Shown: piece by piece, positions 10,046 through 18,520 of the stretch
Layout: each line of letters begins with the position of its first letter
How positions within the stretch are numbered: position 1 is the first letter of the stretch
Assembly: GCA_945897475.1 (NCBI GenBank)
Contig: CAMDFL010000006.1
Location: 1 to 51,578, forward strand
DNA: 51,578 bases
Source of the DNA: Bordetella parapertussis
GTDB lineage: Bacteria; Pseudomonadota; Gammaproteobacteria; Burkholderiales; SG8-39
Direction: 5' to 3'
Position numbers and translations under genes: made by a program
Notes under the pieces: model-generated
What the model saw: the letters and a program-made list of their open reading frames with translations, nothing else
What the model was told of the DNA's origin: nothing
The model's database searches: none

Positions 10046-10861
10046 TTAACGAAGACCGAGCACATCCTGCATATCGTACAAGCCGGGACCTTTTCCCATG
10101 AGAAACCGGCAGGCGCGTAGGGCCCCCAGCGCGTAGGTCATGCGGCTTTGGGAGCGCACCGTGATTTCGACCCGCTCGCCCTCGCCGGCAAAAATTACCG
10201 TGTGTTCGCCCACGATGTCGCCGCCGCGAATGGCATGAAATCCGATGGTCTTTGCGTCGCGCTCACCGGTCACGCCTTGACGGCCATGCTTAGCCACGAC
10301 GCCCAGATCCCGTCCCAAAGCCTGAGCCACCACTTCACCCAATCGCAAGGCCGTCCCCGAAGGCGCGTCGATCTTGTGCCGATGATGCGCCTCGATGATT
10401 TCCACATCGAAATCGTCGCCTAAAATTTTCGCGGCGACTTCTGCAAGCCGAAAGCTCGCATTCACGCCGACCGCCATGTTCGGCGCAAACACAATGGGTA
10501 TTTGCCGAGCGGCGCTCTCAATCGCTTGTCGCTGTCCCGCCGAGAATCCCGTCGTACCGATCACTGCGCATTTTTTTTGGGCCACGCACACCTCCAGGTG
10601 CGCAAGCGTCCCCTCCGGTCGCGTGAAATCGATCAGGCAATCGCCGATTGCAATTGCGCCTGCGAAGTCCGCCGTGATCCTGATTACACTACCAAGGCCG
10701 TCTTCGATTCCGGCCATGGTGCCTACAGAAGTGCTGTCGTTTTGCTCAAATGCCCCAACCAAGGTCGCATCCGGCGCACGCGTTATGGCATCAATTAAGG
10801 TCCGGCCCATGCGACCGGCGCCACCGGCAACCACGATTTTCATTTTTTCAGCGGTACTCAC
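10046..10861 (-). CDS. dapB: 4-hydroxy-tetrahydrodipicolinate reductase
   Basis: NAD(P)H-dependent reductase of the diaminopimelate/lysine pathway. The 271-residue protein has the nucleotide-binding GGAGRMG near residues 13-19 and the signature EAHHRHKIDAPSGTA with His159 and Lys163, the same positions as the catalytic pair in E. coli DapB. The GTG at 10861 overlaps the bamE stop in a GTGA arrangement; the ATG at 10843 (MKIVVAGG) is a possible later start, and neither has a clear SD. The last ~58 bp are duplicated downstream (9955-10013). Confidence 0.96.
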   Translation of the reverse strand: MSTAEKMKIVVAGGAGRMGRTLIDAITRAPDATLVGAFEQNDSTSVGTMAGIEDGLGSVIRITADFAGAIAIGDCLIDFTRPEGTLAHLEVCVAQKKCAVIGTTGFSAGQRQAIESAARQIPIVFAPNMAVGVNASFRLAEVAAKILGDDFDVEIIEAHHRHKIDAPSGTALRLGEVVAQALGRDLGVVAKHGRQGVTGERDAKTIGFHAIRGGDIVGEHTVIFAGEGERVEITVRSQSRMTYALGALRACRFLMGKGPGLYDMQDVLGLR

Positions 10862-11223
10862 GGCTTATTGTCCGATGCTCGAGATCCAAAACCTTGCGGG
10901 ACCACATCCCCTTCAATGCGTTTGAGCAAGGCGCCCTCGAAAAAGACCGCGAAGCGCCGCCGCTCCGCCTGCCCCCCCCCTTGCGGGGTGCGCATATAAA
11001 TGTAATCCCAACGGTCGGCGTGAAACATATCGGCCACCAGCGGTGTACCGAGGACAAACCTCACCTGGTCGCGGGACATGTCCGGTTTGAGCCGCGAAAC
11101 CATCTCCTGGGTGATGAAATTACCCTGCTGGATCTCCATTTTGAAAGGCGTGGTTCCGGGAATCGTCGGTACATAGCTGCAACCGGCGAAAATCCCGACG
11201 AACAGAGCGAAGAGTAGTTTCAT
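10858..11223 (-). CDS. bamE: Outer-membrane assembly lipoprotein BamE (OmlA/SmpA)
   Basis: Small lipoprotein of the BAM complex that inserts beta-barrel proteins into the outer membrane. The 121-residue precursor has a lipoprotein signal with lipobox FAGC (Cys15), then the conserved segment VPTIPG and the BamE core (QGNFITQEMVSRLKPDMSR, VRFVLGTPLV). Its stop overlaps the dapB start by 4 nt. It is divergent from fur, the usual bamE/fur arrangement in proteobacteria. The tail has a short GGGQAERRR insertion typical of betaproteobacteria. Confidence 0.95.
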   Translation of the reverse strand: MKLLFALFVGIFAGCSYVPTIPGTTPFKMEIQQGNFITQEMVSRLKPDMSRDQVRFVLGTPLVADMFHADRWDYIYMRTPQGGGQAERRRFAVFFEGALLKRIEGDVVPQGFGSRASDNKP

Positions 11224-11306
11224 AAGCCTTACCGTAGTCGAATTACGCTATATTAACGGAACCCCTACATGGGGCCCCTCAAAATTGCCTTATTCAATCT
11301 CTCGTT

Positions 11307-11392
11307 CCCCGCTCACATGCAGCGGGGTACAGAAATTGGGGAATCCAAAGGGGCTTAGCCCCGTGGTCAGGTGCGGGGTGAAACCCCCGACC
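11307..11392. other. Cluster of four small hairpins between bamE and fur
   Basis: In 86 bp there are four consecutive stem-loops: CCCCGCT/AGCGGGG (11307-11313 with 11321-11327), TTGG/CCAA (11336-11348), GGGGC/GCCCC around TTA (11350-11362), and GGGGT/ACCCC around GAA, enclosed by GGTC/GACC (11365-11392). The 240-bp gap separates divergent bamE and fur. It resembles a structured leader RNA or a mobile palindromic repeat; no known RNA family is recognised. It is shown as unstranded because palindromes read on both strands. Confidence 0.65.
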
Positions 11393-11463
11393 GCGAAATA
11401 TTTATTTATTGCGGCCGCTGGTTTGCAGGCTTCGATTCACCGCCACCCCAAGAAAATCACGCC

Positions 11464-11898
11464 ATGAGCAATGTCTCCGATCTTAAAACTCATGGCCTCA
11501 AGGTCACCACGCCGCGACTGCGCATCCTGAGGCTGTTTGAGACCAGCAAAGTGCGTCATTTGTCGGCCGAGGAGATTTATCGCCTGTTGACGAGCGAAGG
11601 CGTGGATATAGGCCTTGCCACCGTGTACCGGGTACTGACTCAATTCGAGCAAGCCGGCATCCTGCAAAGACATCACTTCGAATCGGACAAGGCGGTGTTC
11701 GAATTAAACGAAGGCGAGCACCATGACCATCTGGTGTGCCTGCAATGCGGACACGTTGAGGAGTTTTTTGATGCCGAAATCGAAAGGCGTCAGACACAAA
11801 TCGCCACCGACCGCGGTTTTTCCCTGCATGCGCATTCGCTTTCGCTGTATGCCGACTGCAACAAGCCCGATTGCGGTATTCGCAAAAAACTCCGCTGA
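11464..11898 (+). CDS. fur: Ferric uptake regulator Fur
   Basis: Iron-responsive repressor (winged helix plus dimerisation domain). The start at 11464 ([20 protein letters not shown]) gives 144 residues; an upstream in-frame Met at 11371 would add 31 residues unlike Fur. The DNA-recognition helix region [17 protein letters not shown] and the metal-binding [11 protein letters not shown] (His86, His87, His89, Cys92, Cys95) are intact; Cys132 and Cys137 form the second cysteine pair. It is divergent from bamE across a gap filled with hairpins, and precedes the SixA-type gene by 43 bp. Confidence 0.97.
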   Translation: MSNVSDLKTHGLKVTTPRLRILRLFETSKVRHLSAEEIYRLLTSEGVDIGLATVYRVLTQFEQAGILQRHHFESDKAVFELNEGEHHDHLVCLQCGHVEEFFDAEIERRQTQIATDRGFSLHAHSLSLYADCNKPDCGIRKKLR

Positions 11899-11941
11899 AG
11901 GCCGCTGCTCCCGCAAAACGCCATCTAGGTCCACTGAAACC

Positions 11942-12418
11942 ATGAGCAAGACAAAAAATCTGTCGCAACTGATTCTTTGGCGCCATGCCCACGCCGAAGA
12001 AGGCTTGGTCGATTCGGCCAGGCAACTCACCCCACGGGGACGCAAGCAGGCTTCGCGAATGGCTCATTGGCTTGATGCGCGCCTGCCCAAAAAGTACCGG
12101 CTCATCGTCAGTCCTGCAGAGCGCGCGCAGCAAACCGCCGCTGCACTAGGCAAAAAATTTCAAACCGAGCCTGCCTTGTCGGTAGGCGCCAGCGCCTCGC
12201 ACATATTGAAATCCATCCTATTGAAATCCATCAATTCGCCCGAATCCAATGGCATCACGATACTTGTCGGGCACCAACCCACTTTGGGCAATCTTGCCGC
12301 GCTTCTAGTAACCGGGCGCGAGGAACCTTGGAATATTCGCAAGGGCGCGATCTGGTGGCTGCAACAGGAGGAGGCCGAGGTTTCGATCAGGATGATCGTC
12401 GATCCATCCTTGATTTAA
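11942..12418 (+). CDS. sixA: SixA-type phosphohistidine phosphatase (histidine phosphatase superfamily)
   Basis: The 158-residue protein opens with LILWRHAHAE, the RHG-type catalytic motif of the branch that includes SixA, and contains the second-half motif ILVGHQPTLG with its conserved His. SixA removes phosphate from histidine in phosphotransfer proteins; in this position next to ppx/ppk it is a common betaproteobacterial neighbour. The start was set at the ATG at 11942, downstream of fur; an upstream in-frame start would overlap fur by about 175 bp. A short internal duplication (LKSILLKSI) is visible. The symbol is assigned by family only. Confidence 0.82.
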   Translation: MSKTKNLSQLILWRHAHAEEGLVDSARQLTPRGRKQASRMAHWLDARLPKKYRLIVSPAERAQQTAAALGKKFQTEPALSVGASASHILKSILLKSINSPESNGITILVGHQPTLGNLAALLVTGREEPWNIRKGAIWWLQQEEAEVSIRMIVDPSLI

Positions 12419-12440
12419 CGCCGCCTTAACGCCGCCTTGG
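12418..12440. repeat. 11-bp direct repeat after the sixA stop
   Basis: TTAACGCCGCC occurs twice head to tail directly after the sixA stop codon and before the convergent ppx gene, followed by a partial third unit. The gap is only 76 bp. Confidence 0.6.
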
Positions 12441-12494
12441 CGCGCAGCTTTCCGAGCTTGTCTACATTTACGCTGCGCAGCACATTATTCGAGC

Positions 12495-14000
12495 CTACCC
12501 AGCCGCATTCTGGCGCTCCTCGGCATAGGAACGCAATTCAAGCGTCATGCCCAAGACATTCCATTCCTCGGCTTCTTCATCCAGCGCGGCTTGCGTCAAG
12601 GAGTGCTCCTCCAGCCAACCAAAGGGCAATGCAAGTTGAAATCCCGTTTCGGTGGTCTTTGCGCGAAGCTTAGGGAACTGAATTTCATTGCGGCTACGGC
12701 AAAAAAGCGCGGCGACGCGCAATGAAAATATCAATGGCCAGTCGGCGCTGCGCGCGGGCAGGCCCTCCAATTCGCGTTTGGCCAACTTACCGCGGTGTGC
12801 AAGCACGATACGGGACAACCTTGCCTGTTCGTGCTGGGAAAAACCCGGCATATCCGCCTGGGAAAGAACATAGGCGGAATGCTTATGATAGCCCGCATGC
12901 GAGATGGAAATGCCGATCTCATTCAGCGCGGCGGCCCATCGCAGCACCAGCAGATCGTCCTCGGCGGGGTCGACCGCGATTTGGGCATGAATACTCTCCG
13001 CCATGGCCGCGACTCTTTCAGATTGCGCGACATCGACATGGTATCGACGTTGAAAATGACTGACCGTCGCCTCGCGCAGATCGTGGTGACTCACACGACC
13101 GAGTAAATCGTAGAGCACCCCTTGGCGCAAGGCGCTGTCGGAGACGTCCATCGATTCGATGCACAGCTCAGAGAACACTGCGTTCAATATCGCAACACCG
13201 CCTGCAAGCACCTGCAAACGATCCGCGCGGATATCGGGCAGGTACAGCGCGCCGATCTCGCCTGCCTTGATCATGTAGGAGCGCAACTGCGCCAGGCCCT
13301 GGGCATTGATGCCACGCTCGCACCAGCCAAAACCGCCAAGAATCGCGGCGACGGTCCTGGCAGTGCCCGAGGAGGCCACCGCGTGCGCCCAGCCAGCGCG
13401 CCGAAATGGCTTTACGAATCGTTCGATTTCATTGGCCGCGGCGAGTTCCGCGCGTTTGAAGCTCTGTTTATCCAAGGCGCCTTGCGGAAAAAAACGCAGA
13501 CTGAAACTCACGCAACCCATGGATACGGATTCCATCAGATCCGGCGTGAGTCCTGTGCCGATGATGAACTCGGTGGATCCCCCGCCCACGTCCACCACCA
13601 GGCGCCCCTCGGCCGACGGCCGCAGGGAATTGGCAACACCAAGATAAATCAGGCGCGCCTCCTCCTTGCCAAACACCACCTCGACCGGATAACCCAGCAC
13701 CTGCTCGGCCTCCATCAGGAATTGCTCGGCGTTCCTTGCCACACGCAAGGCATTGGTGCCCACCGCGCGCACTGCACCCTTTGGAAATCCGCGTAACCTC
13801 TCACCAAATCGACCCAGCGCATCCAGGGCCCGAAGCTGAGTAGTTCGATCGATGCATCTGTCGCGGGTAAACCCGGCGCCCAGCTGCACCGGATCGCGCA
13901 GGCCATCGAGCAGATAAATTTGATCATCGACCACCCGCCCGATCTGCAGGTGGAAACTGTTGGAACCCAGGTCGACGGCGGCAAGCTTCTCGTGTTTCAA
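12495..14000 (-). CDS. ppx: Exopolyphosphatase (Ppx/GppA family)
   Basis: Releases phosphate from the ends of inorganic polyphosphate. The 501-residue protein has the ASKHA-fold phosphate motifs AAVDLGSNSFHLQIG near the N-terminus and VVDVGGGSTEFIIG near residue 138-151, then the C-terminal HD-like helical domain present in the long Ppx form. The short GppA-only form would be about 310 residues, so Ppx is the better name. It is divergent from ppk, the enzyme that makes the polymer; the shared 195-bp gap has repeated sites. Confidence 0.94.
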   Translation of the reverse strand: MKHEKLAAVDLGSNSFHLQIGRVVDDQIYLLDGLRDPVQLGAGFTRDRCIDRTTQLRALDALGRFGERLRGFPKGAVRAVGTNALRVARNAEQFLMEAEQVLGYPVEVVFGKEEARLIYLGVANSLRPSAEGRLVVDVGGGSTEFIIGTGLTPDLMESVSMGCVSFSLRFFPQGALDKQSFKRAELAAANEIERFVKPFRRAGWAHAVASSGTARTVAAILGGFGWCERGINAQGLAQLRSYMIKAGEIGALYLPDIRADRLQVLAGGVAILNAVFSELCIESMDVSDSALRQGVLYDLLGRVSHHDLREATVSHFQRRYHVDVAQSERVAAMAESIHAQIAVDPAEDDLLVLRWAAALNEIGISISHAGYHKHSAYVLSQADMPGFSQHEQARLSRIVLAHRGKLAKRELEGLPARSADWPLIFSLRVAALFCRSRNEIQFPKLRAKTTETGFQLALPFGWLEEHSLTQAALDEEAEEWNVLGMTLELRSYAEERQNAAG

Positions 14001-14066
14001 ATGCTAACTCCATGGTTTCGGGTCTGACACGCCCGAATTTTGCAACGATTCAATACTAGAAACGAT

Positions 14067-14139
14067 AATTGTGACAGACAAAAAAATTGCCTTCGCAAAT
14101 TGTGATACTGACAGGTGAAAATTACAGTTTTATTGTAAT
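14067..14139. promoter_or_regulatory. Candidate operator region between ppx and ppk
   Basis: The gap between divergent ppx and ppk is AT-rich and holds AATTGTGA twice in direct orientation (14067-14074 and 14098-14105, 31 bp apart, about three helix turns), each followed by a GACAG element (14073-14077, 14110-14114), and a perfect inverted repeat ATTACA-7-TGTAAT at 14121-14139. The spacing and symmetry suggest protein binding sites. They do not make a good PhoB box. The regulator is unknown. Confidence 0.45.
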
Positions 14140-14195
14140 GTGAAGCCATGGCGTTGCAATCCAATTGAAATAATCTGGAATTAGACTGCCAGACT

Positions 14196-16361
14196 ATGCC
14201 GAGTACCGCAAAAATTCCCGCCAAAACTCCCATTAAAATTCCGGCCAAAATTCCCGCGAAAACTCCGACCAAAACCACCGCCAAAACAGCTGCCAAAACC
14301 GCGCCTAAATTCTCCGGGCCGCGCTTTCTGGCGCGGCAACTGGGCATGCTCGCATTCAATCGGCGCGTGCTGGCACAGGCCGCCGACCGCCAGGCTCCTT
14401 TACTCGAGCGGCTGCGTTTTCTTTGCATCGTTTCCTCCAATCTCGATGAGTTTTTCGAGACTCATGTCGCCGAATTAATGGAATACGCCCAAATGGGCTG
14501 GGATTTCGGCCATGCCGACGAAACCAAACCAGAAGATCTGCTGCGCGAAATCAGTATCCAGGCACACGCACTTGTGGCCGAGAAGTACCACCTGCTCAAC
14601 CGCGACATATTTCCCGCTTTGTCCCGAGAAGGCATCGAATTTCTGGGCGAACGGGACTGGAGCGCTGAGCAACGCGTCTGGCTACACGAATACTTTCACC
14701 GGGAAATGATGCCGGTACTAACCCCCATAGGCTTGGACCCATCCCACCCATTTCCGCGCATTCTCAATAAGTCCCTCAATTTTGCCATTCAACTCGAAGG
14801 GCGAGATGCCTTTGGACGCAATTCGGGCAACGCCATTGTCCAGGCGCCGCGGGTGCTGCCGCGCATCATTCAATTACCAAAGCATATTGCCAACTCGGGA
14901 ATCCGTCTGGTTCTGCTCACTTCGGTGCTGCAGGCGTTCGTCGGCGCCCTATTCGAGGGAATGAAGATTATTGGTTCCTACCCCTTTCGCGTGACGCGCA
15001 ATTCGGACCTGTTTCTGGACAAAGAAGAAATCAAGGACCTGCGCGCGGCTCTGCAAGGGGGATTGCCGCATCGGCACTACGGCGATTCGGTGCGCCTGGA
15101 GATTGCCAACGGATGCCCACATGAGATGGAACAGTTTCTGCTGCGCCAGCTCGAGCTCACCGACGCCAATCTGTACCGCGTCGACGGACCGGTGAATCTG
15201 GTGCGCCTGATGCAGGTACCCGACATGATCGACATGCCGCAACTGAAGTATCGGCCGTTTCAAGCCTCGGTTCCCAAGGCGCTGGAAAAAACGCCGGATG
15301 TTTTCGCAGCCATCCGCAATGGCGAGATACTGCTGCATCATCCGTTTCAGTCCTTCGCGCCAGTGATCGATTTCCTCGACCAGGCGGCATCCGACCCCGA
15401 TGTGGTCGCCATCAAGCAAACGGTGTATCGCACCGGCACCGATTCAGTGCTGATGCAATACCTGATCGACGCGGCCAAGCGCGGCAAAGAAGTCACGGTG
15501 GTAGTCGAGTTGCTGGCGCGATTCGACGAAGAGGCCAATCTCACCTGGGCCTCAAAGCTGGAAGAGGTAGGTGCGCACGTGGTCTACGGCGTGGTGGGAT
15601 TCAAGACCCACGCGAAGATGCTCATGGTGGTGCGCCGCGAGTCCGGCCGATTGAAACGTTATGTGCATCTGTCCACCGGCAACTACCATCCCCGCACCGC
15701 AAAGCTCTACACCGATTTTGGCTTGCTGACCTGTGACGAAGAAATTGGCGAGGACGTCAGCAACGTATTCAAGCAACTCACCGGCCTGGGGCGGGCGCGC
15801 AATCTGAACCGGCTGCTGCTCGCGCCCTTCACGCTGCACGACGAATTGCTCACCGCCATTCGCCGCGAGGCCGGTCACGCCAGTTCGGGCAAACGCGGGC
15901 ACATCATCGCCAAGATGAATTCTCTAGTGGAGCGCGGCCTGATCGAGGCCTTGTACGCGGCCTCGCGCGCAGGAGTAAAAATCGATCTCATCGTGCGCGG
16001 CATGTGCACGCTGCGTCCAGGCGTTCCCGGACTTTCCGAGAACATCCGAGTCACCTCGATTATCGGGCGATTCCTCGAGCACTCGCGCATCTTCTATTTT
16101 CTGGACGACGGCGGCGACCAGGTCATGATCTCCAGCGCCGATTGGATGGAGCGCAACATGTTCCGCCGCATCGAGGCCTGCATTCCGATCCGTGACGCGA
16201 AGTTGAAAGCGCGCGTCATCCGCGAAGGCCTTCGCATATACCTTGCCGACAATAACGCCTGGGAAATGCAGTCCAATGGCAGCTACCTTCGCCGAGGTAT
16301 GCGCTCCCGCGCCCGCCGCGCGCAGGTGCAACTGCAATCCCTGCTCGCGCCAGAAAAATAA
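14196..16361 (+). CDS. ppk1: Polyphosphate kinase 1
   Basis: Polymerises the gamma-phosphate of ATP into polyphosphate. From about residue 40 the 721-residue protein is a complete PPK1: N domain with LDEFFE, head domain, and two phospholipase-D-like catalytic domains with FKTHAK (His472, equivalent to E. coli His435, the phosphorylated residue) and YVHLSTGNYHPRTAKLYTD (His491). The first ~38 residues are an odd extension of Pro/Ala/Lys/Thr units of roughly four residues; a later Met start inside it is not available until Met51 (LGMLAF), which would remove conserved sequence. It is divergent from ppx. Confidence 0.96.
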   Translation: MPSTAKIPAKTPIKIPAKIPAKTPTKTTAKTAAKTAPKFSGPRFLARQLGMLAFNRRVLAQAADRQAPLLERLRFLCIVSSNLDEFFETHVAELMEYAQMGWDFGHADETKPEDLLREISIQAHALVAEKYHLLNRDIFPALSREGIEFLGERDWSAEQRVWLHEYFHREMMPVLTPIGLDPSHPFPRILNKSLNFAIQLEGRDAFGRNSGNAIVQAPRVLPRIIQLPKHIANSGIRLVLLTSVLQAFVGALFEGMKIIGSYPFRVTRNSDLFLDKEEIKDLRAALQGGLPHRHYGDSVRLEIANGCPHEMEQFLLRQLELTDANLYRVDGPVNLVRLMQVPDMIDMPQLKYRPFQASVPKALEKTPDVFAAIRNGEILLHHPFQSFAPVIDFLDQAASDPDVVAIKQTVYRTGTDSVLMQYLIDAAKRGKEVTVVVELLARFDEEANLTWASKLEEVGAHVVYGVVGFKTHAKMLMVVRRESGRLKRYVHLSTGNYHPRTAKLYTDFGLLTCDEEIGEDVSNVFKQLTGLGRARNLNRLLLAPFTLHDELLTAIRREAGHASSGKRGHIIAKMNSLVERGLIEALYAASRAGVKIDLIVRGMCTLRPGVPGLSENIRVTSIIGRFLEHSRIFYFLDDGGDQVMISSADWMERNMFRRIEACIPIRDAKLKARVIREGLRIYLADNNAWEMQSNGSYLRRGMRSRARRAQVQLQSLLAPEK

Positions 16362-16441
16362 AAGCCATCTATCGCCCTGGCAGCGCCGCGGGCGAATTCG
16401 AAGTGACGAGAAGTTCCGCGCCCCCAGAGCGTGCATAAAAC

Positions 16442-17428
16442 TTACTGCATCTCGACCTTCGCATCCTTGACCACCCTGGCCCAGGTCTCGACCTCGTTTT
16501 TCATCAGCGTGGTCAGGTCCTCGGGCGTGCCCCCGGTGGGCACCTGGCCGGTTTTGGCGAGTTCGGCAATAAAGTCGGGCGATTTCGCGATGGCATTGAT
16601 TTCGGCGTTGAGCCGAGTAATAACGACCTGCGGCGTCTTCAGTGGCGCGGCAAGCCCGAACCAGCCGCGCACCACTTCCAGGTAGCCGATGCCCTGGCTT
16701 TGCATGGTCTGCACCTGCGGCAGCGCCGGCAGGCCGGTGGTCCCGGTCACCCCGAGCATTCGCATTCGCCCGCCCACCGCGATCGGAGCGAGGCCAGCGG
16801 CCACCGACAAAATCATCTGCGTATGGCCTCCCTGAACGCCATTCAACGCGTCGCTGATGCTCTTGTGCGGCACATGAACAATATTGACACCGGCTTGGAG
16901 CTTCAACAGTTCCATGCCCAGATGATGCGGAGTGCCATGACCGGGGCTTGCAAAGTCGAGCTTGCCGGGGTTGGCCTTGGCATAAGCAATCAGCTCCTGC
17001 ATATTCTTCGCCGGCACTGAAGGCGTCACCGCGAATCCATATTCGGAGCCGGCCATCCTGGCGATCGGCATGAAATCCTTCAAAGGATCGAAGGGCACAT
17101 TCTTGTGCGTCGAGGGCACGATAGTGGAGGTCGAGAACAGACTGGTGAGGTTATAGCCGGTGGGCGGCTGGCGCATGCCATACTCGGTGCCAAGGATAGT
17201 GCTCGCGCCGGGTTTGTTCTCGACCACGAAGGACTGGCCTAAGCGCTTACCCAGGCGATCGGCATACAAGCGCAGCCCCAGGTCAGTGCCGCTTCCCGCG
17301 CCGATCGCAAGAACGATTACAGTGGGCCGGTTCGGGTAATCGCTTTGTGCGCTGGCGGCAGCGGCTGCCAGCAGCGCGGCGCCCCCCAATACTGTCTGTA
17401 TTATTGGCGTCGGTATGTTTCGTAACAT
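16442..17428 (-). CDS. Bug family (TctC-type) periplasmic substrate-binding receptor
   Basis: The 328-residue precursor has a signal peptide (cleavage likely after ASA near residue 27) followed by the family pattern: YPNRPTVIVLAIGAGSGTDLGLRL, GQSFVVENKPGAS, and VHVPHKSISDALNGVQGG. Bug proteins bind small carboxylates or similar metabolites in the periplasm and are often not linked to a permease. It is divergent from an MDR reductase gene at 17511 (82 bp gap). The ligand cannot be predicted. Confidence 0.93.
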   Translation of the reverse strand: MLRNIPTPIIQTVLGGAALLAAAAASAQSDYPNRPTVIVLAIGAGSGTDLGLRLYADRLGKRLGQSFVVENKPGASTILGTEYGMRQPPTGYNLTSLFSTSTIVPSTHKNVPFDPLKDFMPIARMAGSEYGFAVTPSVPAKNMQELIAYAKANPGKLDFASPGHGTPHHLGMELLKLQAGVNIVHVPHKSISDALNGVQGGHTQMILSVAAGLAPIAVGGRMRMLGVTGTTGLPALPQVQTMQSQGIGYLEVVRGWFGLAAPLKTPQVVITRLNAEINAIAKSPDFIAELAKTGQVPTGGTPEDLTTLMKNEVETWARVVKDAKVEMQ

Positions 17429-17510
17429 GGCTACTGCTCCTTGCGATAATGACGATTCAATCTACCCTGTTCGCGCGGCCGAGGCAAACAGACACAGCAA
17501 TTGGGGGGGT

Positions 17511-18458
17511 ATGGAAATGCAAGCCGCGGTCATGACATCAGGTGCTCACCCGTTGTGCGAAACGTTCGCCAGTCCGGTGGAACGCGAGGGCGCCGTCGTT
17601 GTCAATGTCAAGGCCGCGGCGCTTACGCGCGTGGATATTGCAGTCGCTTCGGGCCGCCATTACACCAAGCCGCCGCCGGGGCGCTTTGTTCTCGGCCGCG
17701 AGGGCGTGGGTGTGCTCGCCGAGGGGCAGCGCGTGTATTTCAATTTCAACTCTTGCCTTTGGCCGTTCGGTTCGATGGCGGAGCAAACCCTGGTCCACCC
17801 AAGCTGTCTGCTCGATGTACCCGAGGGCATCCCCGACGCGCTTGCAGCGGCGCTGGGTAACGCCGGTCTGGCCGCGTGGCTACCCCTGTCCTGGCGTGCG
17901 CGGCTGGAACCGGGCGAAACCGTGCTCGTAATCGGCGCCACCGGCCTGTCCGGATTGATCGCGGTGGCGGCGGCACGCCTGCTCGGTGCGGGACGCGTGA
18001 TCGCGGCGGGTCGTAACCCCGAAGCGCTGCTGCGTTGCCAGGCGCTCGGCGCCGATGCCATCGTGAACTTGAACGAAACCTCCGATCTCACCGCGGCATA
18101 CACCGAGGCGGCGCGCGGACCCATCGACGTGGTGCTGGATTACCTTTGCGGCCCGCCCGCGGAGGCCGCACTAGAGGCATTGGCTACAGGAGGGCGCATG
18201 GTTCACATCGGCACCACCGTCGCCACCGAAATGAAGCTGCCCGGACAATCATTGCGGCGCACCTCGGCCGACATTCTCGGTTTTGCTTACTACCATGCAC
18301 CTATTGAAGTGCAGCAGCAGGCCTATAGCGCACTGTGCCGGCATGCGGTGGCGGGCCGAATCGCCATCGATTTCGAAACCCTGCCGCTTCGCGATGTATG
18401 CAAGGCATGGGAGCGACAACTAGCAGGCTCTCGCAGGCGCCTGGTATTACTGCCGTAG
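17511..18458 (+). CDS. Zinc-independent medium-chain dehydrogenase/reductase (quinone-oxidoreductase-like)
   Basis: The start at 17511 (MEMQAAVMTSG) follows a G-rich SD; the longer frame back to 17415 would overlap the divergent Bug gene. The 315-residue protein has a GroES-like N-terminal half with GREGVGVL and a Rossmann half with VIGATGLSGLIAVAAARLLGAGRVIAAGRN. The cysteine cluster of zinc ADHs and the catalytic GHE-type motif are absent, which fits the NADPH:quinone reductase branch of the MDR superfamily. Substrate unknown. It is divergent from a Bug receptor and convergent with a truncated MetE-like gene. Confidence 0.85.
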   Translation: MEMQAAVMTSGAHPLCETFASPVEREGAVVVNVKAAALTRVDIAVASGRHYTKPPPGRFVLGREGVGVLAEGQRVYFNFNSCLWPFGSMAEQTLVHPSCLLDVPEGIPDALAAALGNAGLAAWLPLSWRARLEPGETVLVIGATGLSGLIAVAAARLLGAGRVIAAGRNPEALLRCQALGADAIVNLNETSDLTAAYTEAARGPIDVVLDYLCGPPAEAALEALATGGRMVHIGTTVATEMKLPGQSLRRTSADILGFAYYHAPIEVQQQAYSALCRHAVAGRIAIDFETLPLRDVCKAWERQLAGSRRRLVLLP

Positions 18459-18460
18459 CG

Positions 18461-18520
18461 CGCTGCGGCCCCGACTAAACGCCGCCGGCCCCGACTAAGC
18501 GCTGCGGCCCCGACTCAACT
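18461..18520. repeat. 19-20-bp tandem repeat, three copies
   Basis: Units starting at 18461, 18480 and 18500 share the core GGCCCCGACTAA. The array begins 2 bp after the MDR stop and also encodes the last residues of the truncated MetE-like frame on the other strand, so it marks the point where that gene is broken. Confidence 0.85.

Noticed and set aside
11285..11467. Small 60-codon gene between bamE and fur
   Set aside because: It lies across the hairpin cluster, has no SD, and its translation reflects the palindromes.
14067..14114. Pho box controlling ppx/ppk
   Set aside because: CTGTCA-like half sites occur but are about 37 bp apart instead of the 11-bp spacing of a Pho box; kept only as unassigned repeated sites.
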